This document shows, piece after piece, positions 1 to 8,937 of a DNA stretch of 64,000 nt. A model generated the notes under the pieces. That model was not told where the DNA came from. It did no database searches and saw only the letters and a list, made by a program, of their open reading frames with translations. Origin of the DNA: Agrobacterium tumefaciens (lineage in GTDB: Bacteria; Pseudomonadota; Alphaproteobacteria; Rhizobiales; Rhizobiaceae); NCBI RefSeq assembly GCF_013337285.1, contig NZ_SUPW01000001.1, positions 1,112,001 through 1,176,000 on the forward strand, given 5' to 3'. The position numbers and the translations under genes are program-made. Within the stretch, counting starts at the first letter, position 1; every line of letters starts with the position of its first letter.

Positions 1-31
1 TACGTTTGACCGGCCCCAGAGTTTTCGCCAT
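1..31 (-). CDS. Partial CDS, N-terminus of a gene following the polyamine-binding protein (probably the PotG-type ATPase)
   Basis: The minus strand has an ATG at position 31, preceded by a GAGGGTAGGG purine run, and reads MAKTLGPVKR before leaving the window. It lies 173 nt downstream of the putrescine-binding protein gene on the same strand. In Rhizobiaceae that position is normally held by the ABC ATPase of the same transporter. The identity is inferred from context and a faint N-terminal resemblance; ten residues cannot prove it. Confidence 0.45.
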   Translation of the reverse strand, partial: MAKTLGPVKR

Positions 32-76
32 GCACCCTACCCTCAAATCCCGTTGGTCTTGTCGATTTGATCATCG

Positions 77-148
77 GACCGAAAACCGCATCTATTTTCG
101 GTCGGATGCTTGGGGCGGGCAGCACCGGCAGGTAACGTGACCTGCCGG
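77..148 (-). repeat. Two intercistronic hairpins downstream of the polyamine-binding protein gene
   Basis: Two perfect inverted repeats lie between the binding-protein stop and the next start. Arms at 125-133 and 140-148 (9 bp, 6-nt loop AACGTG) are followed by arms at 77-85 and 95-103 (9 bp, GACCGAAAA). Neither has a T-tract on the minus strand, so they are not clear terminators. Such hairpins commonly protect the 3' end of abundant binding-protein mRNA within ABC operons; that role is inferred here. Confidence 0.55.
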
Positions 149-204
149 CAAAAGCATCAGAGAAACAGGCCCGCCGGCCGTTCCTCAACCAGCGGGCTGC
201 AGTG

Positions 205-1302
205 TCAGCTGCCAGTCTTTATCTGCGTCCAGACGCGGTTCAAAACACGCTGTTCCTTCGGTCCGTAAGGCGAGATGGTGAAGAGCTTCTTCATCGTTTC
301 GGCATCGGGATAAACAGCGGGGTTCTTGGAAACCGACTCGTCCATCAGCGCCTGCGAGGCGAGGTTGCCATTGGCGTATTGAACATAGTTCGACGCCTTG
401 GCGATGACTTCCGGCCGCATCAGAAAGTTGATGAAGGCATGCGCTTCCTCGACATTCTTGGCATCCGCCGGGATGGCAAGGTTGTCGAACCACATATAGG
501 TGCCTTCCTTCGGGATGATGTAGTTCACCTCAACGCCGTTCTTGGCTTCTTCCGCGCGGCTTTTCGCCTGCAGGATGTCGCCAGACCAGCCGATGGTGAT
601 GCAGCTATCGCCATTCGCCAGCTCATCGATATAGGCGGAGGAATTAAACGTCTTCACAGAGGGACGGATCTTCTTGTAGACCTCGCCGCCGGCTTCCAGA
701 TCGGCCGTTTCCTTGCTGTCCGGATTCTTGCCGAGATAGTTCATGGCAATCGCGAAGGTCTCGTCCGACGCATCGAGAATATTGATGCCGCAGGATTTCA
801 GCTTTTCGGCATTTTCCGGCTTGAAGAGAATATCCCAGCTATCGACGGGAACATCGCCGAGAGCGGCCTTCACCTTGGCGACGTTATAACCGATGCCTGT
901 GGTGCCCCACATGTAGTTGACGGCATATTCGTTGCCGGGGTCGTATTTCGCCAGGCGCTCGGAGACTTCAGGCCACATATTCTTCAGATTCGGCAACTTG
1001 GACTTGTCGAGCTTCTGGAACACGCCGGCATTGATCTGGCGGGCGAGGAAGGGGCCGGTCGGCACCACGACGTCGTAACCGGAGCTGCCGGCCAGAAGCT
1101 TGGTTTCCACGAGCTCGTTGCTATCGAACACGTCATAAACGACCTTGATGCCGGTTTCCTTGGTGAAATCGGCAAGAACCGATTCGTCGATATAATCCGA
1201 CCAGTTATAGACGTGAACAACCTTCTCCTGGGCCATTGCCGAGCCTGCTGCGACGAGCGCGGAGGTAAGAGCCAAAGTCAGGCGGAGCGAACGCTTTTTC
1301 AT
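205..1302 (-). CDS. Polyamine (putrescine/spermidine) ABC transporter substrate-binding protein, PotF/PotD family
   Basis: A periplasmic solute-binding protein of 365 residues, predicted to capture polyamines for an inner-membrane ABC importer. Residues 1-24 form a Sec signal peptide (KKRS basic start, hydrophobic core, cleavage after SAMAQ). The mature start VVHVYNWSDYID is the characteristic PotF/PotD opening, and MWGTTGIGYN and TIGWSGDI are further family blocks. The length is normal for the family. It is the first gene of an operon that leaves the window on the left. The substrate preference fits the putrescine-degrading PuuA/PuuB-like genes 6 kb away, although these are not in the same transcript. 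Confidence 0.85.
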   Translation of the reverse strand: MKKRSLRLTLALTSALVAAGSAMAQEKVVHVYNWSDYIDESVLADFTKETGIKVVYDVFDSNELVETKLLAGSSGYDVVVPTGPFLARQINAGVFQKLDKSKLPNLKNMWPEVSERLAKYDPGNEYAVNYMWGTTGIGYNVAKVKAALGDVPVDSWDILFKPENAEKLKSCGINILDASDETFAIAMNYLGKNPDSKETADLEAGGEVYKKIRPSVKTFNSSAYIDELANGDSCITIGWSGDILQAKSRAEEAKNGVEVNYIIPKEGTYMWFDNLAIPADAKNVEEAHAFINFLMRPEVIAKASNYVQYANGNLASQALMDESVSKNPAVYPDAETMKKLFTISPYGPKEQRVLNRVWTQIKTGS

Positions 1303-1453
1303 GATGTCTCCTGTTAACGCATCCTCACGACGGAAGCGTGATCCCCTTTTTTAGCGAGACTAGAAAGGAAAACAAAAGGGAGCAAGCGGGAAATGTGCAG
1401 CACAGCATTTTCAACCAAATGTGTTCCGGCCGGGAAAAAGCGAATGGAAACAC

Positions 1454-2869
1454 CTACTGGAAGTCGAAAACGCTGAGACCGGTTACCATTTCATCCAGAC
1501 CGAGCGGCCGTGTCAGCGGCGCTTCGGCGCGCGACAGACAGCCCTGTCTTTCACACAGCCGGCACGAAGGGCCGACGGCGACGGGCGGCGCGCCCGAAGC
1601 GGCGGGGCCATAGACCGTCTCTCCCGCCTGAGAGAGCTCGCAGCCGACAAGCACAGCAGTGCGCCTCACCCTTTCACCAAAACCCGCCTGCGGGCCTTCC
1701 AGCGTGCGCGAAACGGTGAGGAAGGCATCACCATCAGGCATTTCCACCGCTTCCACCAGCACTTGCCCCGGCTGGGCGAAAGCCGCATGGATATTGAGCC
1801 GCGGACAGAGGCCGCCGAACCGCGCCCTCGGAAAACCGCCGGCACCCGCAAGGCGGAACCGGTTGCCGGCATTGTCGATCTCCATCAGGAAAAACGGGAT
1901 TGCCGCGGCTGTCGGCCGTTGCAGGCTGACGAGCCGGCTAGCGGCCTGTTCGAACGACACATTGAAGCGCGACCGCAAAACATCGAGGTCATATTTTGCG
2001 CGCTGGGCGGCGGCAAGGAATGCACCATAGGGCATCATCAAGGCATGGGCGGCATATCGTGCCAGTTCGAAACGGGCGATGCGCCGCGCCTCCTCGCCTT
2101 TCAGGCTCAGCGCTTCCAGCTCGACGCCGATCTCCTCGCGAAGCGCCAGAAGACAGGTCTCCATCGCCATTTCCCGCAGCTGGTCCGGTTGCGACAGGCG
2201 CTCAGATAAAAACAGCCGCATCGAATGGCGGTCGTAACGCCGCCGCAGATTGGGCATGGCGTGCACCGGCAGGGTTCTGACCACGATGCCGTGGTTTTTC
2301 TGCAGCCATGCGCGCAGACCGGAGGCGAGGTCGTCGCCTGACGACAATTGTTTATGGAGGTCTTCCGCCGCTGCATCGATGGTATGGAAATAGGCCGGTC
2401 GGTTTTCAAAGACATGCCGCACCTCGTCGATCGGCAGGCGGGTGGAGGAGAGCGCCGTCTCATGCCCCTCCCGCGCCAGAAGATCCGACAGGTCGGAAAG
2501 GCGCTGCGCCTGCTCCCGGTAGGCCCTGTAGAGCTTGAGGACGCCGCTCGCCGCATTGGGCGCGGCATCGGCAACCTCGATCAGTTCCTGCGGCGACGGC
2601 ACCTCGCCCGAAAGCAGCGGATCGGCAAAAACCTCGCGCAATTGCCCGGCGGAACCGGCGCTCTCTCCCTGCAGGTCATCAAGATCGACCTTGTAGACCG
2701 AGGCAAGCTTCAGCAGCAGCTGCACGGTGAGCGGCCGCTGGTTGCGCTCGATGAGATTGAGATAGGAGGGCGAGATCGCCAGCGCCTCGGCCATGGCGGT
2801 TTGCGTCAGCCCCAGACCGTTGCGAATGCGGCGCACGCGCGGCCCGGCAAAAATCTTGTTCTCCGACAT
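1454..2869 (-). CDS. XRE-family regulator with degenerate ImmA/IrrE region, short-chain acyl-CoA regulator type (ScfR/RamB-like)
   Basis: A cytoplasmic DNA-binding regulator of about 471 residues. An N-terminal HTH (LTQTAMAEALAISPSYLNLI) is followed by a long IrrE/DUF2083-like region in which the peptidase HExxH motif is not recognisable (the segment reads REMAMETCLLAL). The C-terminus carries a CRLCERQGC cysteine cluster typical of this family. The ATG at 2869 is chosen because a GAGAGG Shine-Dalgarno lies six nt upstream; an upstream ATG at 2884 would add five residues. The gene diverges from isocitrate lyase. Relatives (RamB, ScfR) control acetate and glyoxylate genes, so aceA is the obvious target by inference. 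Confidence 0.8.
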   Translation of the reverse strand: MSENKIFAGPRVRRIRNGLGLTQTAMAEALAISPSYLNLIERNQRPLTVQLLLKLASVYKVDLDDLQGESAGSAGQLREVFADPLLSGEVPSPQELIEVADAAPNAASGVLKLYRAYREQAQRLSDLSDLLAREGHETALSSTRLPIDEVRHVFENRPAYFHTIDAAAEDLHKQLSSGDDLASGLRAWLQKNHGIVVRTLPVHAMPNLRRRYDRHSMRLFLSERLSQPDQLREMAMETCLLALREEIGVELEALSLKGEEARRIARFELARYAAHALMMPYGAFLAAAQRAKYDLDVLRSRFNVSFEQAASRLVSLQRPTAAAIPFFLMEIDNAGNRFRLAGAGGFPRARFGGLCPRLNIHAAFAQPGQVLVEAVEMPDGDAFLTVSRTLEGPQAGFGERVRRTAVLVGCELSQAGETVYGPAASGAPPVAVGPSCRLCERQGCLSRAEAPLTRPLGLDEMVTGLSVFDFQ

Positions 2870-2904
2870 AGCTCGCCTCTCCATCCCCGTGACTCATACA
2901 AGAC

Positions 2905-3050
2905 TGTTACAAATTCATTGCCGTTATGATTTTTACAAAATTTACAATTTTACAGCACCAACCTGTCATGCACTCTACAGGATAACCTCTTTCAAGTCAC
3001 TGTTTTTATGTTTCTTCTGGCGCTTAAATCTTCAAAAATGTAAATGTAGT
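2905..3050. promoter_or_regulatory. Divergent control region between the ScfR/RamB-like gene and aceA, with TTACAA repeats
   Basis: The 254-nt gap is strikingly AT-rich compared with its surroundings. It contains GTTACAAAT (2906-2914), TTTTACAAAA (2931-2940), TTTACAATT (2941-2949) and TTTTACAG (2948-2955). The inverse form AAAAATGTAAATG (about 3034-3046) lies nearer aceA. The repetition of one core on both sides suggests operator sites for the adjacent regulator. Promoter elements could not be placed with confidence. Confidence 0.5.
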
Positions 3051-3123
3051 CACATCGAACGGCGCTTCACGATGTTGATGACAGGCCGCTTCCGAAACTA
3101 CACTTGTCATGGGAGAGAGAAGT

Positions 3124-4413
<1,290 letters not shown>

Positions 4414-4425
4414 AGCTCCCTAAAC

Positions 4426-4449
4426 GCCCTTCCCGTCGCCGGGAAGGGC
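4426..4449 (+). repeat. Intercistronic hairpin after aceA
   Basis: Arms GCCCTTCCC (4426-4434) and GGGAAGGGC (4441-4449) form a perfect 9-bp stem with a 6-nt loop, 13 nt past the aceA stop. No T-tract follows, so it may act as an mRNA 3' protector or a partial attenuator rather than a full terminator. It would let aceA be expressed above the small gene that follows. Confidence 0.6.
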
Positions 4450-4497
4450 TTGCAAATCGCATCAAGAACCCCAACCAATAATGAGAGGAGAAATGCC

Positions 4498-4755
4498 ATG
4501 AATGCCCATAACCCCATCAAGACCCACGTCAAGGAACGCGCCGAGGAGCAGTCATCCGCCATGACGCAGGATCAGCAGGTCGCCATCCGCATGCTGGCCA
4601 ATGATCTGCATCGCCTCAATCAGGCCGTCATGAAAGCCGTCGAGGCCGGCGTTTCCGTCGAGCTGGTCCGCTCTGCCCGCCACCATGGCGGCGGCGGCAA
4701 CTGGGGCGATCTGCTGATCCCGGTCATCGTCGCGCAGGGAAGTGCCGCAGCCTGA
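4498..4755 (+). CDS. Small hypothetical protein downstream of aceA
   Basis: An 85-residue soluble protein of unknown function. The start at 4498 is supported by GAGAGGAG upstream. The middle (QQVAIRMLANDLHRLNQAVMKAVEAGVSVELVRSARHH as successive segments) looks like two helices and is followed by a glycine-rich GGGGNWGD turn and a hydrophobic C-terminus. It lies 84 nt after aceA on the same strand with only a hairpin between them, so it is probably co-transcribed and responsive to the same carbon sources. No catalytic motif is visible. Confidence 0.7.
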   Translation: MNAHNPIKTHVKERAEEQSSAMTQDQQVAIRMLANDLHRLNQAVMKAVEAGVSVELVRSARHHGGGGNWGDLLIPVIVAQGSAAA

Positions 4756-4761
4756 AATGCT

Positions 4762-5634
4762 TCAAGCCGGGCGGCTCTTGCGCCCGGCATATAAATCGGA
4801 ATGTCGCTTGATGAGACGGGTCATCCGGTCCGCCACCGTCCTGATATCGCGGCGGTGGCGATCGTCATTGTTCATCACGATCCACTGATTGTGGCGAAGC
4901 GGTTCGATCTCGCCACCCTCACGCATCAGCCGCGCATCGGCATCGCCGACGAAACAGGGAAGCACGGCAACCCCTGCCCCGGCCAGTGTCAGATCAAGCA
5001 GCGCCGTCGGCCGGTTCACCGTTACCACAATATCATTCTGCCGGTTTTCATGCGGCCAGCGCAAATAGGTGGAAATCGCGTTTTCCTCCGCCACCGCCAG
5101 CCAACGGTCAGCAACGGAAGTGGCGGCGTTGCGCAGCCTGTAGGGCGCATAAGCTACCTCCCCCGTCTTGATGGCGGCGAGGTTCTTTTCCTGCGGTTCG
5201 AAAGCGCGGATGCCAATATCGTTTTCGCGATGGGCCAGAGACGCCCTCTGTTCGGCAATAAAAAGATCGATGCGGAAATCATCGCGATCCGTGCAGATGG
5301 CGGAAAAATTTCCGGTCAGCAGCCAGGCATTCCAGGTGCCGACGGCAATACGCACGACAGAAGATGCCGATGACGCCTTCTGCCACCCTTCGATATCCTT
5401 CGCCGCACTCTCCATCGCCTGCAGCCGGTCGAACAGCACATGGCCATCCGCTGTCAGGGCGTATCCAGCCTGGCTGCGCTGGAACAGGGCCTTGCCGACG
5501 CGTTCTTCGAGCTCGACCATGCGGCGTCCCACGGTTGCGGGGCTCAAACCCGTCACGGCGGCAGCACCCGTCAGGCCGCCGCCGCGTGACACATCGAGGA
5601 AAAGCTGGTAGGAATCCCAAGTGACGTTTTTCAT
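4762..5634 (-). CDS. LysR-family transcriptional regulator
   Basis: A 290-residue protein with an N-terminal winged HTH: residues 1-60 include GGLTGAAAVTGLSPATVGRRM and the wing segment ALFQRSQAGYALTADG. It is followed by a periplasmic-binding-like effector domain. The length is normal for LysR. It is convergent with the small gene after aceA (6 nt between stops) and divergent from a small ORF at 5720. The target and effector are not evident; LysR proteins usually control a divergent neighbour, which here would be the small ORF. Confidence 0.85.
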   Translation of the reverse strand: MKNVTWDSYQLFLDVSRGGGLTGAAAVTGLSPATVGRRMVELEERVGKALFQRSQAGYALTADGHVLFDRLQAMESAAKDIEGWQKASSASSVVRIAVGTWNAWLLTGNFSAICTDRDDFRIDLFIAEQRASLAHRENDIGIRAFEPQEKNLAAIKTGEVAYAPYRLRNAATSVADRWLAVAEENAISTYLRWPHENRQNDIVVTVNRPTALLDLTLAGAGVAVLPCFVGDADARLMREGGEIEPLRHNQWIVMNNDDRHRRDIRTVADRMTRLIKRHSDLYAGRKSRPA

Positions 5635-5719
5635 TGGTGAAAAACGTAGCGCATTTTCTTGCGCAGATAAATCAAAAAACGGCGCGCATCATGGCCCTCC
5701 GCATTACGAGGAGAGTGAT

Positions 5720-6067
5720 ATGCATGCGATTTTTGCAGCCCGGACCATCATCGAAAACCAGCAGCCGCGCACGCGGCGCGAGGCCATTCAGCAGGAAGAG
5801 AAATTTTATGCCGACATGGCGCAGGCATCACGGCTGTGGCGGCTTTTCAGCGCGCTGATCAGCATGATGAGGGCGAAGAGCGGTCAGTCAGTAAAAGAGA
5901 GCGATCAGGGTGGCGATAGCGCCGGCTGCGATAACGCTCAGGCGAAGGGCCAACTGCCGGCTCTCGCTTTCAGCGCGGGCGATGGCAATGGCGCGAGGGC
6001 GGCGATGTGCAGATCTGTTCATGCGCGGGCTCCTGACGAAAAACTCAACCGACCCATGCCCTGTTAA
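5720..6067 (+). CDS. Small hypothetical protein, C-terminal half overlapped by an antisense ORF
   Basis: A 115-codon ORF starting at ATG 5720 with ACGAGGAGAG just upstream, so translation initiation looks genuine. Residues 1-55 (MHAIFAARTIIENQQ to FSALISMMRAK) look like a normal helical small protein. From about residue 57 the composition becomes odd (Ser/Gly/Gln/Ala-rich), exactly where a minus-strand ORF at 5888-6022 begins to overlap. The true protein may be this length, or the reading frame may have decayed after residue 56. The function is unknown. Confidence 0.5.
   Translation: MHAIFAARTIIENQQPRTRREAIQQEEKFYADMAQASRLWRLFSALISMMRAKSGQSVKESDQGGDSAGCDNAQAKGQLPALAFSAGDGNGARAAMCRSVHARAPDEKLNRPMPC
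5888..6022 (-). CDS. Candidate 44-residue single-pass membrane protein
   Basis: The minus strand encodes MNRSAHRRPRAIAIARAE, an SES-RQ linker, then a hydrophobic segment LRLSVIAAGAIATLIALFY and stop. The ATG at 6022 has a perfect AGGAG seven nt upstream. The layout (basic N-terminus, one membrane helix at residues 26-43) is that of a small inner-membrane protein with its N-terminus inside. It lies antisense to the C-terminal half of the ORF at 5720. No homologue was recognised; the ribosome-binding site and the clean membrane segment are the evidence. Confidence 0.5.
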   Translation of the reverse strand: MNRSAHRRPRAIAIARAESESRQLALRLSVIAAGAIATLIALFY

Positions 6068-6180
6068 GAGCCTCTCCAGCAGGACATCATGTGCAGCGGG
6101 ATCATTGGATGACCCGGCTTTGCTGGCATTCTATCAGGATGACTCCGCGCCCATTAACAAGATGTTAACAGGGCGTGGTT

Positions 6181-7365
6181 TCAGGCAAATTCGCCCGCCG
6201 CCTGCCCCGACGCCCAGGCCCACTGGAAATTATAACCACCCAGCCAGCCGGTCACATCAACACATTCACCGATGAAATAGAGGTTGGCCATCGATTTCGC
6301 CGCCATGCTGCGGGAATCGAGGCCAGTGGTGTCCACGCCGCCAAGCGTAACTTCCGCCGTGCGATAACCTTCCGAACCGGCAGGTTTGATCTGCCAGTCC
6401 TGCACCTGTGCGGCCAGCTTTGTCAGAGCCTTTTCGGACATATCGGCGAGATTGCCGGTCAGGCCGGATTGTTCGACCACATGCTGGGCAAGCCGTTTTG
6501 GCAGGATTTCCGCAAGGGCGGTCTGGGCCGACTGGCGGCCGTTCTTCTGTTTGGCCTCTTTCAGCAGTGCGACGATATCCCGCCCCGGCTCCAGTTTCAG
6601 GCGGATCGTATCGCCCTCGCGCCAATAGGAGGAGATTTGCAGGATCGACGGGCCGCTCAAACCACGATGGGTGAATAGCAATGCTTCGTTGAAAGCCGTC
6701 TTGCCGTGGGAAATTTCGGCTGGGACGGCGACACCGGCAAGCGGGCTCAGCTTTTCGAGTGCTGCGGGATCGAGCGTCAGCGGCACGAGGCCGGGACGTG
6801 TCTCGATGAGCCGCAGACCGAATTGCTCGGCGATCTGATAGGCAAAACCCGTCGCCCCCATTTTCGGGATCGACTTGCCGCCCGTCGCAACGACTAAGCT
6901 TTCCGCCTCGATGACGCCGCCAGAAGTCGTTACGCGAAAACGCCCGCCATCATGGGCGACCGCCGAAACCGACGTTTCGAGCCGCAGCTTCGCATTCACC
7001 GCCTGCATTTCGCCAAGCAGCATGCGGATAATATCCTTGGCGCTGTCATCGCAGAACAGTTGGCCGAGTGTTTTTTCGTGCCAGGCAATACGGTGTTTTT
7101 CCACCAGCGCGATGAAATCGCGCGGCGTGTAACGGGCGAGCGCGGATTTGGCGAAATGCGGGTTGGCGGAGAGGTAGTTCTTCGGCCCGGCATGGATATT
7201 GGTAAAATTGCAGCGGCCGCCGCCGGAGATGCGGATCTTTTCGCCCGGCGCTTTCGCGTGGTCGAGAATGATGACGGAGCGGCCGCGCTGGCCGGCGCGG
7301 ATGGCGCACATCATGCCGGCCGCACCCGCCCCCAAAATCAGCACGTCACATTTCTCTGTCATCAT
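6181..7365 (-). CDS. FAD/NAD(P)-dependent oxidoreductase, HI0933/YhiN family
   Basis: A flavoprotein of about 394 residues. The N-terminal Rossmann motif LILGAGAAGMMCAIRAGQ binds FAD and is followed by the family signature KIRISGGGRCNFTN. The C-terminal second FAD-contact block CVDVTGWLGGYNFQWAWASG is also typical. The ATG at 7365 (or 7362) fits the family N-terminus; the open frame upstream of it is not conserved-looking. It is a stand-alone gene divergent from the glutamine-synthetase-like gene. The physiological substrate of this family is not established. Confidence 0.85.
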   Translation of the reverse strand: MMTEKCDVLILGAGAAGMMCAIRAGQRGRSVIILDHAKAPGEKIRISGGGRCNFTNIHAGPKNYLSANPHFAKSALARYTPRDFIALVEKHRIAWHEKTLGQLFCDDSAKDIIRMLLGEMQAVNAKLRLETSVSAVAHDGGRFRVTTSGGVIEAESLVVATGGKSIPKMGATGFAYQIAEQFGLRLIETRPGLVPLTLDPAALEKLSPLAGVAVPAEISHGKTAFNEALLFTHRGLSGPSILQISSYWREGDTIRLKLEPGRDIVALLKEAKQKNGRQSAQTALAEILPKRLAQHVVEQSGLTGNLADMSEKALTKLAAQVQDWQIKPAGSEGYRTAEVTLGGVDTTGLDSRSMAAKSMANLYFIGECVDVTGWLGGYNFQWAWASGQAAGEFA

Positions 7366-7488
7366 TCCATCCGATCCGTTTCCTCTCCTCTTTTCGAAGT
7401 GCCGCCCGTTGTCAATGGCGCTTTCCCCCTCGCCAATTGCCAAACTACCGTTATGATGGCGCCAGTCGAAACACAGACCCGGTGATAC

Positions 7489-8925
7489 ATGCCCCCCAAG
7501 AAAACCATGCTCCGCCCGAAAAAACAGGCAACCATGGCAAAGACACCTCCCCTCGACCTTTCTTCCACCCGTGGCGTCTCCACCTGGCGCGAAGCCGCGC
7601 AATGGCTGAGAGCACGCGGGATCGAGGATATAGAATGCATCACCCCCGACCTTGCCGGCGTGGCGCGCGGCAAGATGATGCCGACGGCGAAGTTCACGGG
7701 CGATACATCGCTTGCGCTGCCGTCTGCGCTCTACCGCCATACGATATCAGGTGAATATCCCGATGAGACCGCGAATTTCCGCTATGAGCCGCGCGACAGC
7801 GACCTGAAGCTGGTGCCTGATCTTTCCACGCTGTCCGTCGTGCCGTGGGAGAGCGACCCGACCGCGCAGGTGATCTGCGACGTGGTGGATGCCGAGGGCA
7901 ATTCCGTTCCCTACACGCCGCGCAACGTGCTCAAGAATGTGGTTTCGCTTTATACCGAAAAGGGCTGGAAGCCGGTCGTGGCGCCGGAAATCGAATTTTA
8001 CCTCGTCGCGGTGAATGACGATCCGGATTATCCGCTGCATCCGCCGAAGGGCCGTTCAGGCCGCTCCATCGTCGGCGGGCAGAGTTATTCCATCGCCGGC
8101 ATCAACGAGTTCGACGAGTTGATCGACGACATCTATCATTTCTCGGAAAAACAGGGTCTCGAGATCGACACGCTGATCCACGAGGAAGGCCCGGCGCAGC
8201 TGGAAATCAACCTGCGTCATGGCGATCCCATCGAGCTTGCCGACCAGGTTTTCCTGTTCAAGCGCACCATCCGCGAGGCGGCGCTGAAGCACGGTATCTA
8301 TGCCACCTTCATGGCCAAGCCGATGCAGGGACAGCCGGGTTCGGCCATGCATATCCATCAGTCGGTGGTGGAGATCGATAGCGGCCGCAATATTTTCTCG
8401 AACAAGGATGGCGGCCCCTCCAAGGAGTTCTTCTCCTTCGTGGGCGGCATGCAGCGTTACGTTCCCAACGCACTGGTCATGCTCGCGCCTTACGTGAATT
8501 CCTATCGCCGCCTGACGCCCGACATGGCCTGCCCGGTCAACAATGCCTGGGGCTACGATAATCGCACGACCGCCTTCCGGGTGCCGATTTCCAGCCCGCA
8601 GGCGCGGCGCGTCGAAAACCGCCTGCCGAGCTCCGACGCCAATCCGTATCTCGCTCTTGCTGCGTCGCTTGGCTGCGGCTGGCTTGGCATCGTCAACAAT
8701 ATCGAACCGACCGAACCGACCGCCGAGACGGCCAACGAAGGCTCCATCGACCTGCCGCGCGGGCTTTTGGAGGCCGTGGCGCTGCTGGAAGGCGAAGAGC
8801 AGTTCGACCGGGTGTTCGGCCATGAATTCGTCGGCCTTTATGCCGGCCTGAAACGCGGGGAGTTCGAAACCTTCATGCAGGTTATCAGCCCGTGGGAGCG
8901 GGAATTCCTGCTTCTCAACGTGTGA
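7489..8925 (+). CDS. Glutamine synthetase family protein, probably gamma-glutamylputrescine synthetase (PuuA-like)
   Basis: An ATP-dependent ligase of up to 478 residues that joins glutamate to an amine. Glutamine-synthetase fold motifs are present: the metal glutamates in VAPEIEFYLV and EEGPAQLEINL, the ATP-binding GSAMHIHQS histidines, the NRTTAFRVP arginine block, and VENRLPSSDANPYLA. No adenylylation-type regulatory motif is evident. The start is uncertain among ATGs at 7489, 7507 and 7534. It is followed after 12 nt by a PuuB-like oxidase, which argues for putrescine degradation by the gamma-glutamyl route rather than general ammonium assimilation. Confidence 0.8.
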   Translation: MPPKKTMLRPKKQATMAKTPPLDLSSTRGVSTWREAAQWLRARGIEDIECITPDLAGVARGKMMPTAKFTGDTSLALPSALYRHTISGEYPDETANFRYEPRDSDLKLVPDLSTLSVVPWESDPTAQVICDVVDAEGNSVPYTPRNVLKNVVSLYTEKGWKPVVAPEIEFYLVAVNDDPDYPLHPPKGRSGRSIVGGQSYSIAGINEFDELIDDIYHFSEKQGLEIDTLIHEEGPAQLEINLRHGDPIELADQVFLFKRTIREAALKHGIYATFMAKPMQGQPGSAMHIHQSVVEIDSGRNIFSNKDGGPSKEFFSFVGGMQRYVPNALVMLAPYVNSYRRLTPDMACPVNNAWGYDNRTTAFRVPISSPQARRVENRLPSSDANPYLALAASLGCGWLGIVNNIEPTEPTAETANEGSIDLPRGLLEAVALLEGEEQFDRVFGHEFVGLYAGLKRGEFETFMQVISPWEREFLLLNV

Positions 8926-8937
8926 GGTATCCCGAGC

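Noticed and set aside
7366..7740. N-terminal extension of the YhiN-type flavoprotein by 125 codons
   Set aside because: The extension has no conserved features, runs antisense into the divergent synthetase gene, and the Rossmann motif begins right after the ATG at 7365/7362.
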